From NCBI GenBank assembly GCA_965220825.1, contig OZ244839.1, positions 620,001 to 684,000 of the forward strand: a DNA stretch of 64,000 bases, read 5' to 3'. A program made the position numbers and the translations under genes. A model generated the notes under the pieces. The model was not told the DNA's origin, ran no database searches, and saw only the letters and a list, made by a program, of their open reading frames with translations. Of the stretch, positions 18,613-28,854 are shown piece by piece (the first letter of the stretch is position 1; each line of letters opens with the position of its first letter). This stretch comes from G965220825 sp965220825. GTDB taxonomy: Bacteria; Pseudomonadota; Alphaproteobacteria; UBA828.

Positions 18613-19176
18613 TTGGCAGGGCAATCCGCCGGCGGTGTCGCCGGTCTCGCGGATCGCTACGCGACCGCCCTCTTCGAACTTGCCGTTGAGCGCGGCACGC
18701 TGGAGGAGATCGAGCGGGATCTCGACTCTCTCCGCTCGCTGCTTGCCGAAAGCGACGACCTCAAGCGCGTCACGCGCAGCCTCACCCTGTCCCGGACGGA
18801 GCAGGGGAAGGCGCTGGATGCGGTTCTGGAGCGGATGGGTACGACCCGCCATGTGCGGAATTTCGTTGCGTTGCTCGCACGCAACCGGCGCGTTTTTCTG
18901 CTTTCCGCCGCAATCGACTCGTTTCGCGCCAAGGTCGCGGAGCATCGGGGCGAGATTTCGGCGGAGGTCACCTCGGCAGCACCGCTTAAAGAGGGCCATG
19001 TGCGGGCGGTACGGGATGCGCTCCGCGATATCGTGGGGCGCGACGTGACGCTCGATACGCATGTCGATCCGTCGATCATCGGCGGACTCATCGTGCGCGT
19101 GGGCTCGCGCATGGTCGACGATTCGATCGGGACCAAACTGCGGAATCTCGAGTTGGCGATGAAGGGAACCGGATGA
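18613..19176 (+). CDS. atpH: ATP synthase F1 subunit delta
   Basis: Stator subunit linking the F1 head to the peripheral stalk; 187 aa. The start I prefer is TTG at 18613, preceded by GAGGAGAGGGA, giving MAGQSAGGVAGLADRYATALFELA. The ADRYATALFELA segment is the usual N-terminal helix of OSCP/delta. The ATG at 18538 would add a non-family leader. The C-terminal signature IIGGLIVRVGSRMVDDSIGTKLRNL is present. It heads the F1 operon in the order delta-alpha-gamma-beta-epsilon, one base before atpA. No F0 genes are nearby, as is usual in Alphaproteobacteria. Confidence 0.95.
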   Translation: MAGQSAGGVAGLADRYATALFELAVERGTLEEIERDLDSLRSLLAESDDLKRVTRSLTLSRTEQGKALDAVLERMGTTRHVRNFVALLARNRRVFLLSAAIDSFRAKVAEHRGEISAEVTSAAPLKEGHVRAVRDALRDIVGRDVTLDTHVDPSIIGGLIVRVGSRMVDDSIGTKLRNLELAMKGTG

Positions 19177-19177
19177 G

Positions 19178-20707
19178 ATGAATATCGGAGCCGCCGAAGT
19201 ATCGGCAATCCTGAAGGAACAGATCGCCAATTTCGGGGCCGAGGCCGATGTCGCCGAGGTGGGGCAGGTGCTCTCGGTTGGGGACGGCGTGGCCCGTGTC
19301 TACGGGCTCGACAATGTCCAGGCGGGCGAGATGGTCGAGTTCCCCGGCGGTATCCGGGGCATGGCGCTCAACCTCGAGACGGACAATGTCGGTATCGTGA
19401 TCTTCGGCGAGGACCGCGACATCAAGGAAGGCGACACCGTCAAGCGGACCGGCACCATCGTGGACGTGCCGGTGGGCAAGGGGCTGCTCGGCCGCGTCGT
19501 CGATCCACTCGGCAATCCGCTCGACGGCAAGGGGCCGATTGACAGTACGGAGCGCCGCCGCGTCGAGGTGAAGGCGCCCAGTATCATTCCGCGCCAGTCG
19601 GTGAATGAGCCGGTGCAGACCGGCCTGAAGGCGCTCGATGCCTTGGTGCCCGTCGGGCGCGGCCAGCGCGAACTCATCATCGGCGACCGTCAGACCGGCA
19701 AGACGGCCGTCGCCGTGGACACCATCATCAACCAGAAGAACGTCAACCAGGGCGACGACGAATCGAAGAAGCTCTACTGCATCTATGTGGCCGTGGGGCA
19801 GAAGCGCTCGACCGTCGCGCAGATCGTGAAGACTCTGGAGGAGCAGGGCGCTCTCGATTACTCCATCGTGGTGTCGGCATCCGCCTCCGAGCCCGCGCCG
19901 CTGCAGTTCCTCGCGCCTTATTCGGGCTGTACGTTCGGCGAGTATTTCCGCGACAACGGCATGCATGCGGTCATCTTCTACGACGACCTCTCGAAGCAGG
20001 CCGTGGCCTACCGCCAGATGTCGCTCCTGCTTCGTCGTCCGCCGGGCCGCGAAGCCTATCCGGGCGACGTGTTCTATCTGCATTCCCGCCTGCTGGAGCG
20101 TGCGGCGAAGATGAACGCCGATAACGGCGCCGGCTCGCTCACCGCCATGCCGGTGATCGAGACCCAGGCGAGCGACGTGTCCGCCTATATCCCGACCAAC
20201 GTGATCTCGATCACGGACGGGCAGATCTTCCTCGAGACCGAGCTCTTCTATCAAGGCATCCGTCCGGCCATCAATGTGGGCCTGTCGGTGAGCCGGGTGG
20301 GTTCCGCCGCCCAGGTGAAGGCGATGAAGCAGGTGGCGGGCCGGATCAAGTTGGAGCTCGCCCAATATCGAGAGATGGCGGCTTTCGCCCAGTTCGGCTC
20401 CGACCTGGATGCGGCCACCCAGCGCTTGCTCAACCGTGGCGCGCGGCTTACCGAGCTCCTCAAGCAGGACCAGTTCTCCCCCATGGCGGTCGAGGAGCAG
20501 GTGGTTTCCATCTTTGCCGGCGTGCGTGGCTATCTGGACGGGATCGAGGTCGCCGACGTGACTCGCTTCGAGCGCGAATTTTTGAGCGAAATGCGGGCCA
20601 ATCACGGCGAGTTGCTCGGCGCCATTCGCGATGCCCAGGAACTGACGGACGAGGCGGACAAGGCGCTCGCCGCGGTGCTCGACGACTTTTCGAAAAAGTT
20701 CGCCTAA
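19178..20707 (+). CDS. atpA: ATP synthase F1 subunit alpha
   Basis: Non-catalytic nucleotide-binding subunit of the F1 hexamer, 509 aa. The P-loop GDRQTGKT is at residues 169-176, and the signature PAINVGLSVSRVGSAAQ is near residue 365. Start at 19178 is one base after atpH. Length and motifs are standard and nothing looks odd. It is followed after 44 bases by atpG. Confidence 0.98.
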   Translation: MNIGAAEVSAILKEQIANFGAEADVAEVGQVLSVGDGVARVYGLDNVQAGEMVEFPGGIRGMALNLETDNVGIVIFGEDRDIKEGDTVKRTGTIVDVPVGKGLLGRVVDPLGNPLDGKGPIDSTERRRVEVKAPSIIPRQSVNEPVQTGLKALDALVPVGRGQRELIIGDRQTGKTAVAVDTIINQKNVNQGDDESKKLYCIYVAVGQKRSTVAQIVKTLEEQGALDYSIVVSASASEPAPLQFLAPYSGCTFGEYFRDNGMHAVIFYDDLSKQAVAYRQMSLLLRRPPGREAYPGDVFYLHSRLLERAAKMNADNGAGSLTAMPVIETQASDVSAYIPTNVISITDGQIFLETELFYQGIRPAINVGLSVSRVGSAAQVKAMKQVAGRIKLELAQYREMAAFAQFGSDLDAATQRLLNRGARLTELLKQDQFSPMAVEEQVVSIFAGVRGYLDGIEVADVTRFEREFLSEMRANHGELLGAIRDAQELTDEADKALAAVLDDFSKKFA

Positions 20708-20751
20708 ACCCCGCCTAAGCACACTGAAATCCAGGCGGGAGAAGCGACACC

Positions 20752-21642
20752 GTGGCGAGCCTCAAAGACCTTCGGGTGCGCATCAACAGCGTGCGCCAGA
20801 CCCAGAAGATCACCTCGGCGATGAAGCTCGTCGCGGCGTCCAAGCTGCGGCGCGCGCAGGAATCGGCGGAGGCCGCGCGGCCTTTTGCCGAGCGCATGGA
20901 GCGGATGGTGGGCTCGCTCGCCACCGTCATGGGCGAGCGCGAGGACGCACCGGCAATGTTGCGGGGTACGGGCCGTGACGACACCCACCTCCTGGTGGTC
21001 GCCACCGCCGACCGGGGACTCTGCGGCGGCTTCAACAGCTCGATCACCCGCGCGACGCGTTTGCGCATCAAGGAGCTGCGGGAGGCGGGCAAATCGGTGA
21101 AGCTCGTCTGTGTCGGCCGCAAGGGGCGGGAGCAGCTGCGCCGCGAGTTCGGCGATGCGATCGTCGACCATGCGGACGGCATCGGACGTTCCGGCGGCCC
21201 CTCCTTCGACGAGGCGGACCGGATCGGACGCGGTCTCACTTCGCGCTTCGAAGCGGGAGAGTTCGACAGCTGTACCGTGGTCTACAACCGTTTCAAGACG
21301 GTGATGAGCCAGGTGGTCACCTTTCAGCAGCTCATACCGTTCAGCCCGGCGGCGGGCGAAGCGGAGGCGGAGACGGACAATTCGGGTGCGGTCTACGACT
21401 TCGAGCCCGACGAAGAGGCGATCCTCTCCGACCTGTTGCCGCGCAACCTCTCGATCCAGATTTTCCGGGCTCTGCTGGAGAACGCGGCCAGCGAGCAGGG
21501 CGCCCGGATGACGGCGATGGACAGCGCGACGCGCAATGCCGGCGAGATGATCGACAAGTTGACTCTGAATTACAATCGGACGCGCCAGGCGCAGATCACC
21601 AAGGAGTTGATCGAGATCATCTCCGGCGCCGAAGCGCTCTGA
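20752..21642 (+). CDS. atpG: ATP synthase F1 subunit gamma
   Basis: Central rotor shaft of F1, 296 aa. It starts with GTG at 20752, after AGGCGGGAGAAG. The N-terminal helix MASLKDLRVRINSVRQTQKI and the C-terminal helix signature AMDSATRNAGEMIDKLTLNYN are both intact, and together they form the coiled coil inside the alpha/beta ring. The mid segment TADRGLCGGFNSS is also typical. It lies between atpA and atpD. Confidence 0.97.
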   Translation: MASLKDLRVRINSVRQTQKITSAMKLVAASKLRRAQESAEAARPFAERMERMVGSLATVMGEREDAPAMLRGTGRDDTHLLVVATADRGLCGGFNSSITRATRLRIKELREAGKSVKLVCVGRKGREQLRREFGDAIVDHADGIGRSGGPSFDEADRIGRGLTSRFEAGEFDSCTVVYNRFKTVMSQVVTFQQLIPFSPAAGEAEAETDNSGAVYDFEPDEEAILSDLLPRNLSIQIFRALLENAASEQGARMTAMDSATRNAGEMIDKLTLNYNRTRQAQITKELIEIISGAEAL

Positions 21643-21681
21643 CGGCGACCGAAACGAAAGGCCCGAGCGGGAGATAAAGGA

Positions 21682-23109
<1,428 letters not shown>

Positions 23110-23125
23110 GGCGGCGGACGATCCC

Positions 23126-23527
23126 ATGGCCGACACGCTCGAATTCGAACTCGTCGCCCCGGAGAGGCTGATCTTCTCCGGCGCTGTGGAAATGGTGGTG
23201 GTGCCGGGCGCCGAGGGCGATTTCGGTGTGCTGCCCGGCCATTCGCTTCTGCTGTCCACGCTCCGCCCCGGCGTCATCGAGATCTATGAGAACGAAAAGC
23301 CGAAGGAGCGCTATGTGGTCGCCGAGGGCTTTGCGGAAGTGACGGGCGAGCGCTGTACGGTGCTCTCGTCCGAGACGGTCGAGGCCGGCGCCATCGACCG
23401 CGCAAGCGCCCAGGCACGCCTCGAGCAGGCGCAGCTCGACCTCCGGGATGCGGAAGGCGAGGACGAACGCGCCAAGTATGAGCGCGAAGTCGCCTTCGCT
23501 GAATTGCTCGAGGCCAACGCCGACTGA
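23126..23527 (+). CDS. atpC: ATP synthase F1 subunit epsilon
   Basis: Epsilon subunit of the central stalk, which couples F1 to the c-ring and can inhibit ATP hydrolysis; 133 aa. The N-terminal beta sandwich contains the family segment GAEGDFGVLPGHS. The C-terminal helical hairpin is visible in ARLEQAQLDLRDAEGEDE. It starts 16 bases after atpD and is the last gene of the F1 operon. A terminator-like structure follows. Confidence 0.96.
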   Translation: MADTLEFELVAPERLIFSGAVEMVVVPGAEGDFGVLPGHSLLLSTLRPGVIEIYENEKPKERYVVAEGFAEVTGERCTVLSSETVEAGAIDRASAQARLEQAQLDLRDAEGEDERAKYEREVAFAELLEANAD

Positions 23528-23535
23528 GGTGCACC

Positions 23536-23577
23536 CGCGGCCGATCCCGCCGCGCCGCATTTTTCCGCTGTTTTTTT
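23536..23577 (+). terminator. Putative terminator after atpC
   Basis: A 6-bp GC stem (CGCGGC 23536-23541, GCCGCG 23549-23554, seven-base loop) is followed by TTTTT at 23560-23564 and seven Ts at 23571-23577. Position directly after the last atp gene fits a Rho-independent terminator. The stem is short and the T-run is displaced, so confidence is limited. Confidence 0.5.
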
Positions 23578-23580
23578 GTA

Positions 23581-23668
23581 GGTGCGCGGGTCTCCAGGCC
23601 CGCATTTGTTGTTGTCACCGCCGAAAGACGGGGCTCTGGCCCGTTGCGGGCACGGAGACCCGCGCACC
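23581..23668 (+). repeat. Dispersed palindromic repeat, copy 1
   Basis: The ends GGTGCGCGGGTCTCC (23581-23595) and GGAGACCCGCGCACC (23654-23668) are a perfect 15-bp inverted repeat. Just inside the left arm is AGGCCCGC. Related copies lie at 31548-31634 (same orientation) and 59922-59990 (opposite). The element encodes nothing visible and sits between atpC and the urtA-like gene. Confidence 0.85.
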
Positions 23669-23813
23669 GAAAACGCCGGCTGCGGGCCGGACGTGCCGCC
23701 GGTCGGTCGCTTGACGGCTGGACTCGAAGCCGACAGGATATGATGGATCGGCCGCATCGCAGATGACGCCGAGAGGTCAGTCGTTATCCAATAGCAGACG
23801 GGAGGATTCAGGG

Positions 23814-25088
23814 ATGAGACGTCGTGACTTTCTGAAGGCGTCAGGAATCGGGCTCGGTGCGGCCGGATTGACTGCGTTTCCGCACGTTTGGGTCAAGGAC
23901 TACCAATATGCATGGGCCGACGAGGGTGAAATCCATGTCGGCGTGCTCTACTCGCTGACCGGTACGACCGCCATCGTGGAAAAGCAGTTGAGCAAGGTCA
24001 CGGAGATGGCGATCGAGCAGTTGAACGCGAGGGGCGGGGTGCTCGGCAAAAAGGTCGTACCCATCATCGAGGATCCGGCATCCGACCCGCGTACGTTCAA
24101 CGAGAAGGCGAACAAGCTGGTCGTGCGCGACCGGGTCCCCTCGGTCTTCGGCTCCTACACGTCGGCGAGCCGCAAAGCGGTGCTTCCCGTGTTCGAAAAG
24201 CGTAAGAATCTCTATTGGTATCCCACCTTCTACGAGGGATTCGAATGCTCCAAGAACGTGATCTACACGGGAGCCGTTCCCAACCAGCAGCAGGAAAATT
24301 TCGTGCCCTGGATCGTCAAGCAGGGCTACAACAAGTTCTTTATCGTGGGATCGAACTACATCTACCCGCGTGAAATGGCGAAGGTGTGCAAGATCCTCGT
24401 CGAGAAGGAAGGTGGCTCCTGGGTCGCGGACGAATATCTCGAGCTCGGCCATACGGAATGGGGCTCGATGGTCAACAAGATGAAGACCATGTGGGAGAAT
24501 GGCGAGTGCGATTGCGTCTACTCCAATGTGGTCGGCGATTCCATCGTTGCATTCCGTCGTGAGTTCATCAACCAGGGTTTGAGCTACGACAAGTTCCCCG
24601 TATTCGCCACCGTGTGCTCCGAGATCGAGGTGCAGGCAATGGGGCCGGATTACGCGGCCGGAAGTGTCACCTCGTTCCCCTACTTCCAGTCGGTGAACAA
24701 CCATACGAACCACATGTTCGTGGAAGACGTGAAGCGGACCATGGGGAGCGATACCGTTACCTACCATGCCATGGAGTGCGCTTACTTCCAGGTTCTCCTT
24801 TGGGCGCAGGCCGTCGAACAGGCTGGCGAGGTGGACCCGCTTTCCGTTCGCGAAGCGGCTAAGGGGCAAGAGGTGGACGCGCCGGAAGGGCGCGTTCGGA
24901 TCGAGCCTGAAAACCTGCACTGCTGGCTGACGCCCCGCATCGGCGTATGGCAGTCGGACGGGCAGGCGGAGATCGTGGACGAATATGACGATCCGTTGAT
25001 GCCGCTTCCCTATTCGGCCTACGGCGAATCCCCGGACAACCTCTTCTGCACGGAGGGGGGCCTGGATTCCAGTAAGCTGAAGACCTGA
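23814..25088 (+). CDS. urtA: Urea/short-chain amide ABC transporter substrate-binding protein (UrtA-like)
   Basis: Periplasmic binding protein, 424 aa. The N-terminus MRRRDFLKASGIGLGAAG is a twin-arginine signal (RR-x-F-L-K, then a hydrophobic stretch), so it is probably exported folded. The mature part has the UrtA-family start IHVGVLYSLTGTTAIVEKQL and the segment YWYPTFYEGFECSKNVIYTG. The start at 23814 follows GGGAGG; the reading from 23763 places the twin arginines too far in. Two permeases and two ATPases follow in urtBCDE order. Urease genes are absent, so short amides remain an alternative to urea. Confidence 0.85.
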   Translation: MRRRDFLKASGIGLGAAGLTAFPHVWVKDYQYAWADEGEIHVGVLYSLTGTTAIVEKQLSKVTEMAIEQLNARGGVLGKKVVPIIEDPASDPRTFNEKANKLVVRDRVPSVFGSYTSASRKAVLPVFEKRKNLYWYPTFYEGFECSKNVIYTGAVPNQQQENFVPWIVKQGYNKFFIVGSNYIYPREMAKVCKILVEKEGGSWVADEYLELGHTEWGSMVNKMKTMWENGECDCVYSNVVGDSIVAFRREFINQGLSYDKFPVFATVCSEIEVQAMGPDYAAGSVTSFPYFQSVNNHTNHMFVEDVKRTMGSDTVTYHAMECAYFQVLLWAQAVEQAGEVDPLSVREAAKGQEVDAPEGRVRIEPENLHCWLTPRIGVWQSDGQAEIVDEYDDPLMPLPYSAYGESPDNLFCTEGGLDSSKLKT

Positions 25089-25102
25089 CGGACCGCGAAG
25101 TG

Positions 25103-25125
25103 GGAGCCGGGAGAGTCCCGGCTCC
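25103..25125 (+). terminator. Intercistronic hairpin between urtA and urtB
   Basis: A perfect 10-bp stem, GGAGCCGGGA (25103-25112) and TCCCGGCTCC (25116-25125), closes a three-base GAG loop. It is followed by TGCTTTCT rather than a full T-run. Placed just after a binding-protein gene, it fits a partial terminator or an mRNA-stabilising hairpin that keeps binding protein in excess over the membrane subunits. Confidence 0.7.
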
Positions 25126-25171
25126 TGCTTTCTCCACTGAAGGCTCTGGAAACAACCCCGCTTGACGTGGC

Positions 25172-26065
25172 ATGGCGGACGTAATTTTCATCGGGCTCAG
25201 CCTCGCGTCCATCCTGCTCCTGGTCGCGCTGGGGCTCGCCATTACCTACGGCACCATGGGCGTCATCAACATGGCGCATGGCGAGCTGGTAATGATCGGC
25301 GCCTATGTCACCGTACTGGCGCAGACGCATTTCGGACTGCATTTCTTGCTTTGCATACCGGTCGCCTTCGTGGTGACGGGCGCCGTGGGCTACGCCATCG
25401 AGCGCTTCGTCGTCCGCAGGCTCTATGGGCGGCTGCTGGACACGCTGCTCGCGACCTGGGCTCTCGCCATCATCATCCAGCAGGCCATCCGCGTCGAGTT
25501 CGGGGCTGCGTTTTTCGGCATCCATATCAAGGGCTTGGGTCCTGGTCTGCAGAACGTCCCCATCCCCACCTTTTTCCGCGAGACGTTCACCGTCGGCGAT
25601 TTCGTCGTCCAACCCTACCGCACCTTCATCATCGTGCTGACCATCGGCCTGTTCGCGCTCACCTGGTGGCTGATCTTCCACACCTCTTTCGGCATGCAGC
25701 TCCGTGCGGTGGCACGCAACCGCGGTATCGCGTCGTGCTGCGGCATCGACGACAAGAAGATCAACGCTTGGACATTCGCCTATGGCTCCGCACTGGCCGG
25801 TGCCGCGGGAGTCATGCTTGCCGGATTCAAGACGGTATCGCCGAGCATGGGGACGCCCTTCGTCATCGACGGCTTCCTGGTCGTGGTCATGGGTGGAGTC
25901 GGTAGTCTCTTCGGCACCTTGGGCTCGGCCGTTATCCTGGGTGAAGTGCAGGGCTGGGTTGCGAGCCTGCTGAACGACGTGCTCGCACGGGCGATCGTCT
26001 TCGGCGTGATTATCGTGGTGATAATCCTGCGGCCCCAAGGGCTGTTTTCGCGCAGGGGGCGTTAG
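25172..26065 (+). CDS. urtB: Urea-type ABC transporter permease UrtB
   Basis: Inner-membrane permease of the LivH/UrtB family, 297 aa, with about eight hydrophobic segments. Family features are LGLAITYGTMGVINMAHGELVMIGAY near the N-terminus and the cytoplasmic loop LRAVARNRGIASCCGIDDKKI, which contacts the ATPase. The C-terminal segment is MGGVGSLFGTLGSAVILG. It lacks the long periplasmic N-terminal extension seen in some UrtB proteins. The gene is three bases ahead of urtC. Confidence 0.87.
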   Translation: MADVIFIGLSLASILLLVALGLAITYGTMGVINMAHGELVMIGAYVTVLAQTHFGLHFLLCIPVAFVVTGAVGYAIERFVVRRLYGRLLDTLLATWALAIIIQQAIRVEFGAAFFGIHIKGLGPGLQNVPIPTFFRETFTVGDFVVQPYRTFIIVLTIGLFALTWWLIFHTSFGMQLRAVARNRGIASCCGIDDKKINAWTFAYGSALAGAAGVMLAGFKTVSPSMGTPFVIDGFLVVVMGGVGSLFGTLGSAVILGEVQGWVASLLNDVLARAIVFGVIIVVIILRPQGLFSRRGR

Positions 26066-26067
26066 AG

Positions 26068-27210
26068 ATGCAGCTGGTTACGCGTAACAATTTGCAGCTA
26101 GCGGCCTACGCTCTCTTTATCGTCGTCGTGATGGTTCTGCCGCTCTTCATGGATGTCTTCTGGCTGAACCGAATCTCGAAATATCTCGTGTTCGGGATGC
26201 TCGGGATCGCCATCAGCATGTCGTGGGGCTATGCCGGAATCTTGAATTTGGGGCAGGGGCTTTTCTTCGGATTGGGCGCTTATATGCTGGCGATGTCGTT
26301 GAAGCTTGCAAGCCCGACCAGCCTTCAGCAAGGCTCCGACGAGCCGGTACCCGACTTCATGCTGTGGACGTCGGAGCCCGGCGCACCCATCGATCTCTGC
26401 TGTATCAACAAGGGCTCGTTCATCTGGATTCCATTTCAGGAGCAATGGTTTGGCGTCGCGATGGGGTTGATCCTTCCGACGTTGATCGCCCTCGTGCTGG
26501 GCTACGCCATGTTCCGCGCCCGCATCGCGGGTGTCTATGTTGCGATTCTCACGCTCGCGCTCTGTCTTCTTGTCCGGCTTCTGGTGATTGACGCGCAGCC
26601 CTTTACCAATGGATTTAACGGATTGACCGACCTTGGTTGGTTCACCGTCGGCGGCCTGGAGTTCGATCCTTATCTGGTCGAGACCTACTATCTGATCGCG
26701 ATCATCACCTGCCTCGTTCTTGTCGGTGCGCGCTGGCTCGTCAACACAAAAGTCGGCGTCATCCTTCAGGCGATCCGGGATAACGAAGAGCGCGTGCGCT
26801 ACATGGGCTACGATGTCGCCGCGTACAAGGTGTTCTTCTTCTGCGTTTCGGCGGCGATCGCGGGCCTCGCAGGAATGCTTTACGTGATTGCCGCGGAATT
26901 CGCCTCGCCCACCTTCATGAATATCGTCTTCAGCATATCCATGGTGGTCTGGGCGGCCGTGGGTGGGCGCTGGTCGCTCTTGGGCGCCTGCCTCGGCGCA
27001 ATCATGCTGAATGTCGTCGAAGCGACGGTGAGCGAGACGGAGCTCCTGGTGGAGGCGTGGCAGCTCATTATCGGTGCGATCTTCCTGATCGTCGTTCTGG
27101 CGATGCCGCGGGGGCTCGCGGGCTTCACCCAGCAGGCGGCCGACTGGGCGTTGGCCCGGCTGAACGGTAGCGCCGCGTCCGGACGCGGGAAGTCGGACGA
27201 TGGCCGGTAG
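26068..27210 (+). CDS. urtC: Urea-type ABC transporter permease UrtC
   Basis: Second inner-membrane permease, LivM/UrtC family, 380 aa. The segment SMSWGYAGILNLGQGLFFGLGAY is near residue 50, and the ATPase-contact loop LQAIRDNEERVRYMGYDVAAYK is in the second half. The insert QQGSDEPVPDFMLWTS between early helices is the periplasmic loop usual for UrtC and supports this over a generic LivM. It follows urtB by three bases and precedes urtD by 30. Confidence 0.88.
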   Translation: MQLVTRNNLQLAAYALFIVVVMVLPLFMDVFWLNRISKYLVFGMLGIAISMSWGYAGILNLGQGLFFGLGAYMLAMSLKLASPTSLQQGSDEPVPDFMLWTSEPGAPIDLCCINKGSFIWIPFQEQWFGVAMGLILPTLIALVLGYAMFRARIAGVYVAILTLALCLLVRLLVIDAQPFTNGFNGLTDLGWFTVGGLEFDPYLVETYYLIAIITCLVLVGARWLVNTKVGVILQAIRDNEERVRYMGYDVAAYKVFFFCVSAAIAGLAGMLYVIAAEFASPTFMNIVFSISMVVWAAVGGRWSLLGACLGAIMLNVVEATVSETELLVEAWQLIIGAIFLIVVLAMPRGLAGFTQQAADWALARLNGSAASGRGKSDDGR

Positions 27211-27240
27211 GGCCGGGGCCGCGCCGAGAGACGGCAGCGC

Positions 27241-27996
27241 ATGACGCCGATTCTCGAAATCCAGAAGCTGGAGGTGAATTTCCGCGGCTTCCGCGCGGTG
27301 GACGGGTTCGACCTCACCGTGAACGAGGGGGAGCTCCGCGTCCTGATCGGGGCCAATGGTGCGGGAAAAACCACGCTCATGGACCTCATCACGGGCCGGA
27401 CGAAGTCCACCGGCGGCAGGGTGATCTTTTTGGGCGACAACATCACGAACCGGCAGGAGCACAAGATCGCGCGGCGCGGCATCGGCAGGAAGTTCCAGAT
27501 CCCGAGCGTATTCAAGGACCTGACCGTGCGCGAGAATCTGGAGGTCGCCTATACCCGGAACCTATCGGTCTGGAAGAACCTGACGGTGAGCGCCAAGCCA
27601 CGCCAGCGCAACGCGCAGATCGAGCGCGCGCTGGAGCTCTCGAGCCTGACCGAAGAGATCGACACCCTGGCCGGCAGCCTGTCTCATGGTCAGACCCAGT
27701 GGCTCGAGCTCGGCATGGTGCTGGTACAGGATCCGAAGCTCATCCTTCTGGACGAGCCGACGGCAGGCATGACCGGCCTTGAGACCGAGAAGACCTCCGA
27801 CATCATCAACGGCCTGAAGGGCGCCCATTCCATCCTGGTAGTGGAGCACGACATGACGTTTGTCCGCTCCATCTGCGAAATCATCACGGTCATGCACCTG
27901 GGAAAGAAGCTCGCGGAAGGGACGGTCGCCGATATCGAGAACGACCAGGCGGTCATCGATGCCTATCTTGGCAGCGGTGGAATTACCCATGCTTGA
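27241..27996 (+). CDS. urtD: Urea-type ABC transporter ATPase UrtD
   Basis: ATP-binding subunit, 251 aa. Walker A is GANGAGKT, Walker B is LILLDEPTAGM, and the switch histidine is in VVEHDMTFV. The signature is LSHGQTQWLELGM; the His in place of the usual second Gly/Ser and the WLE that follows are characteristic of UrtD rather than LivG, and this is good evidence for the system type. It pairs with the UrtE ATPase, whose start lies inside the end of this gene (8-base overlap). Confidence 0.9.
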   Translation: MTPILEIQKLEVNFRGFRAVDGFDLTVNEGELRVLIGANGAGKTTLMDLITGRTKSTGGRVIFLGDNITNRQEHKIARRGIGRKFQIPSVFKDLTVRENLEVAYTRNLSVWKNLTVSAKPRQRNAQIERALELSSLTEEIDTLAGSLSHGQTQWLELGMVLVQDPKLILLDEPTAGMTGLETEKTSDIINGLKGAHSILVVEHDMTFVRSICEIITVMHLGKKLAEGTVADIENDQAVIDAYLGSGGITHA

Positions 27997-28684
27997 GTTG
28001 AAATCGGTCAACGCCTATTACGGTGCAAGCCATGTCCTGCACGATATAGACATCGTCGTCGAGAGCGGGGAAATCGTCAGCATTCTGGGTCGCAACGGTG
28101 TCGGCAAGACCACGCTTCTGAAGAGCATTCTCGGGCTCGACGTGCGCACCCGCGGCACGATCCTGCTGGACGGCCGGGACATCACCACAAGGTCCACCTA
28201 TATCCGCGCACGCGCCGGCATCGGCTACGTCCCGCAGGGGCGCGAACTCATCCCCGACTTCTCGATCCGCGACAACATCCTGATGGGTTGCTATGCGCGG
28301 AGCGACGGCAAGCGCTTCGTGCCCGATCTGGTGAAGGACATGTTCCCTTATCTGCGGGACAATATGGGGCGCAAGGCGGGGCTTCTCTCGGGCGGCCAGC
28401 AGCAGCAGCTCGCCATCGCGCGGGCGCTCGCGTCCGAGCCGCGCGTTCTGCTGCTCGACGAGCCCACGGAGGGCATCCAGCCCAACATCGTCGAACAGAT
28501 CGAAGACACCATTCAGCGGCTCAATACGGAGATACACCTGACGACAGTCCTCGTGGAGCAGAACGTGAAGTTCGCCCGCGCCGCTTCGCAGCAATTTTGC
28601 CTCATCGAAAAAGGTGCGGTTGCGGCCAGCGGCTCCATAGACGCGCTCACCGACGACATCGTCCGCAAGCACATGACGGTCTGA
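27989..28684 (+). CDS. urtE: Urea-type ABC transporter ATPase UrtE
   Basis: Second ATP-binding subunit, 231 aa, LivF/UrtE family. Walker A is GRNGVGKT, the signature is LSGGQQQQLAIARAL, Walker B is VLLLDEPTEGIQPNIV, and the switch region is VLVEQNVKF. The EGIQPNIV segment is typical of UrtE. The ATG at 27989 overlaps the end of urtD, so translation is likely coupled. It closes the five-gene importer operon. Confidence 0.9.
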   Translation: MLELKSVNAYYGASHVLHDIDIVVESGEIVSILGRNGVGKTTLLKSILGLDVRTRGTILLDGRDITTRSTYIRARAGIGYVPQGRELIPDFSIRDNILMGCYARSDGKRFVPDLVKDMFPYLRDNMGRKAGLLSGGQQQQLAIARALASEPRVLLLDEPTEGIQPNIVEQIEDTIQRLNTEIHLTTVLVEQNVKFARAASQQFCLIEKGAVAASGSIDALTDDIVRKHMTV

Positions 28685-28854
28685 GCCGTTTCGGGCATTT
28701 TGGAACCGGATATCCGGCGCCGTACGTCCCGACGGCAGGATCGTGGCGCGGGTGGGGGCGTCCATGCTCCGGAAGGGCGGCGGCCGTAGTGCGAGGTGCG
28801 GCACTCGTCTACCATCGCCGCGCCCGGAACCCTCCCGCGGAGAAACCCCGCCCC

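Noticed and set aside
23711..23744. TTGACG and TATGAT boxes upstream of the urtA-like gene
   Set aside because: The two boxes are individually good, but the spacer is 22 bases, too long for a sigma70 promoter. No better partner for either box was found.
28706..28717. A perfect 12-base palindrome, CCGGATATCCGG, downstream of urtE
   Set aside because: It is a single short palindrome with no second copy seen and no nearby promoter; it could be chance.
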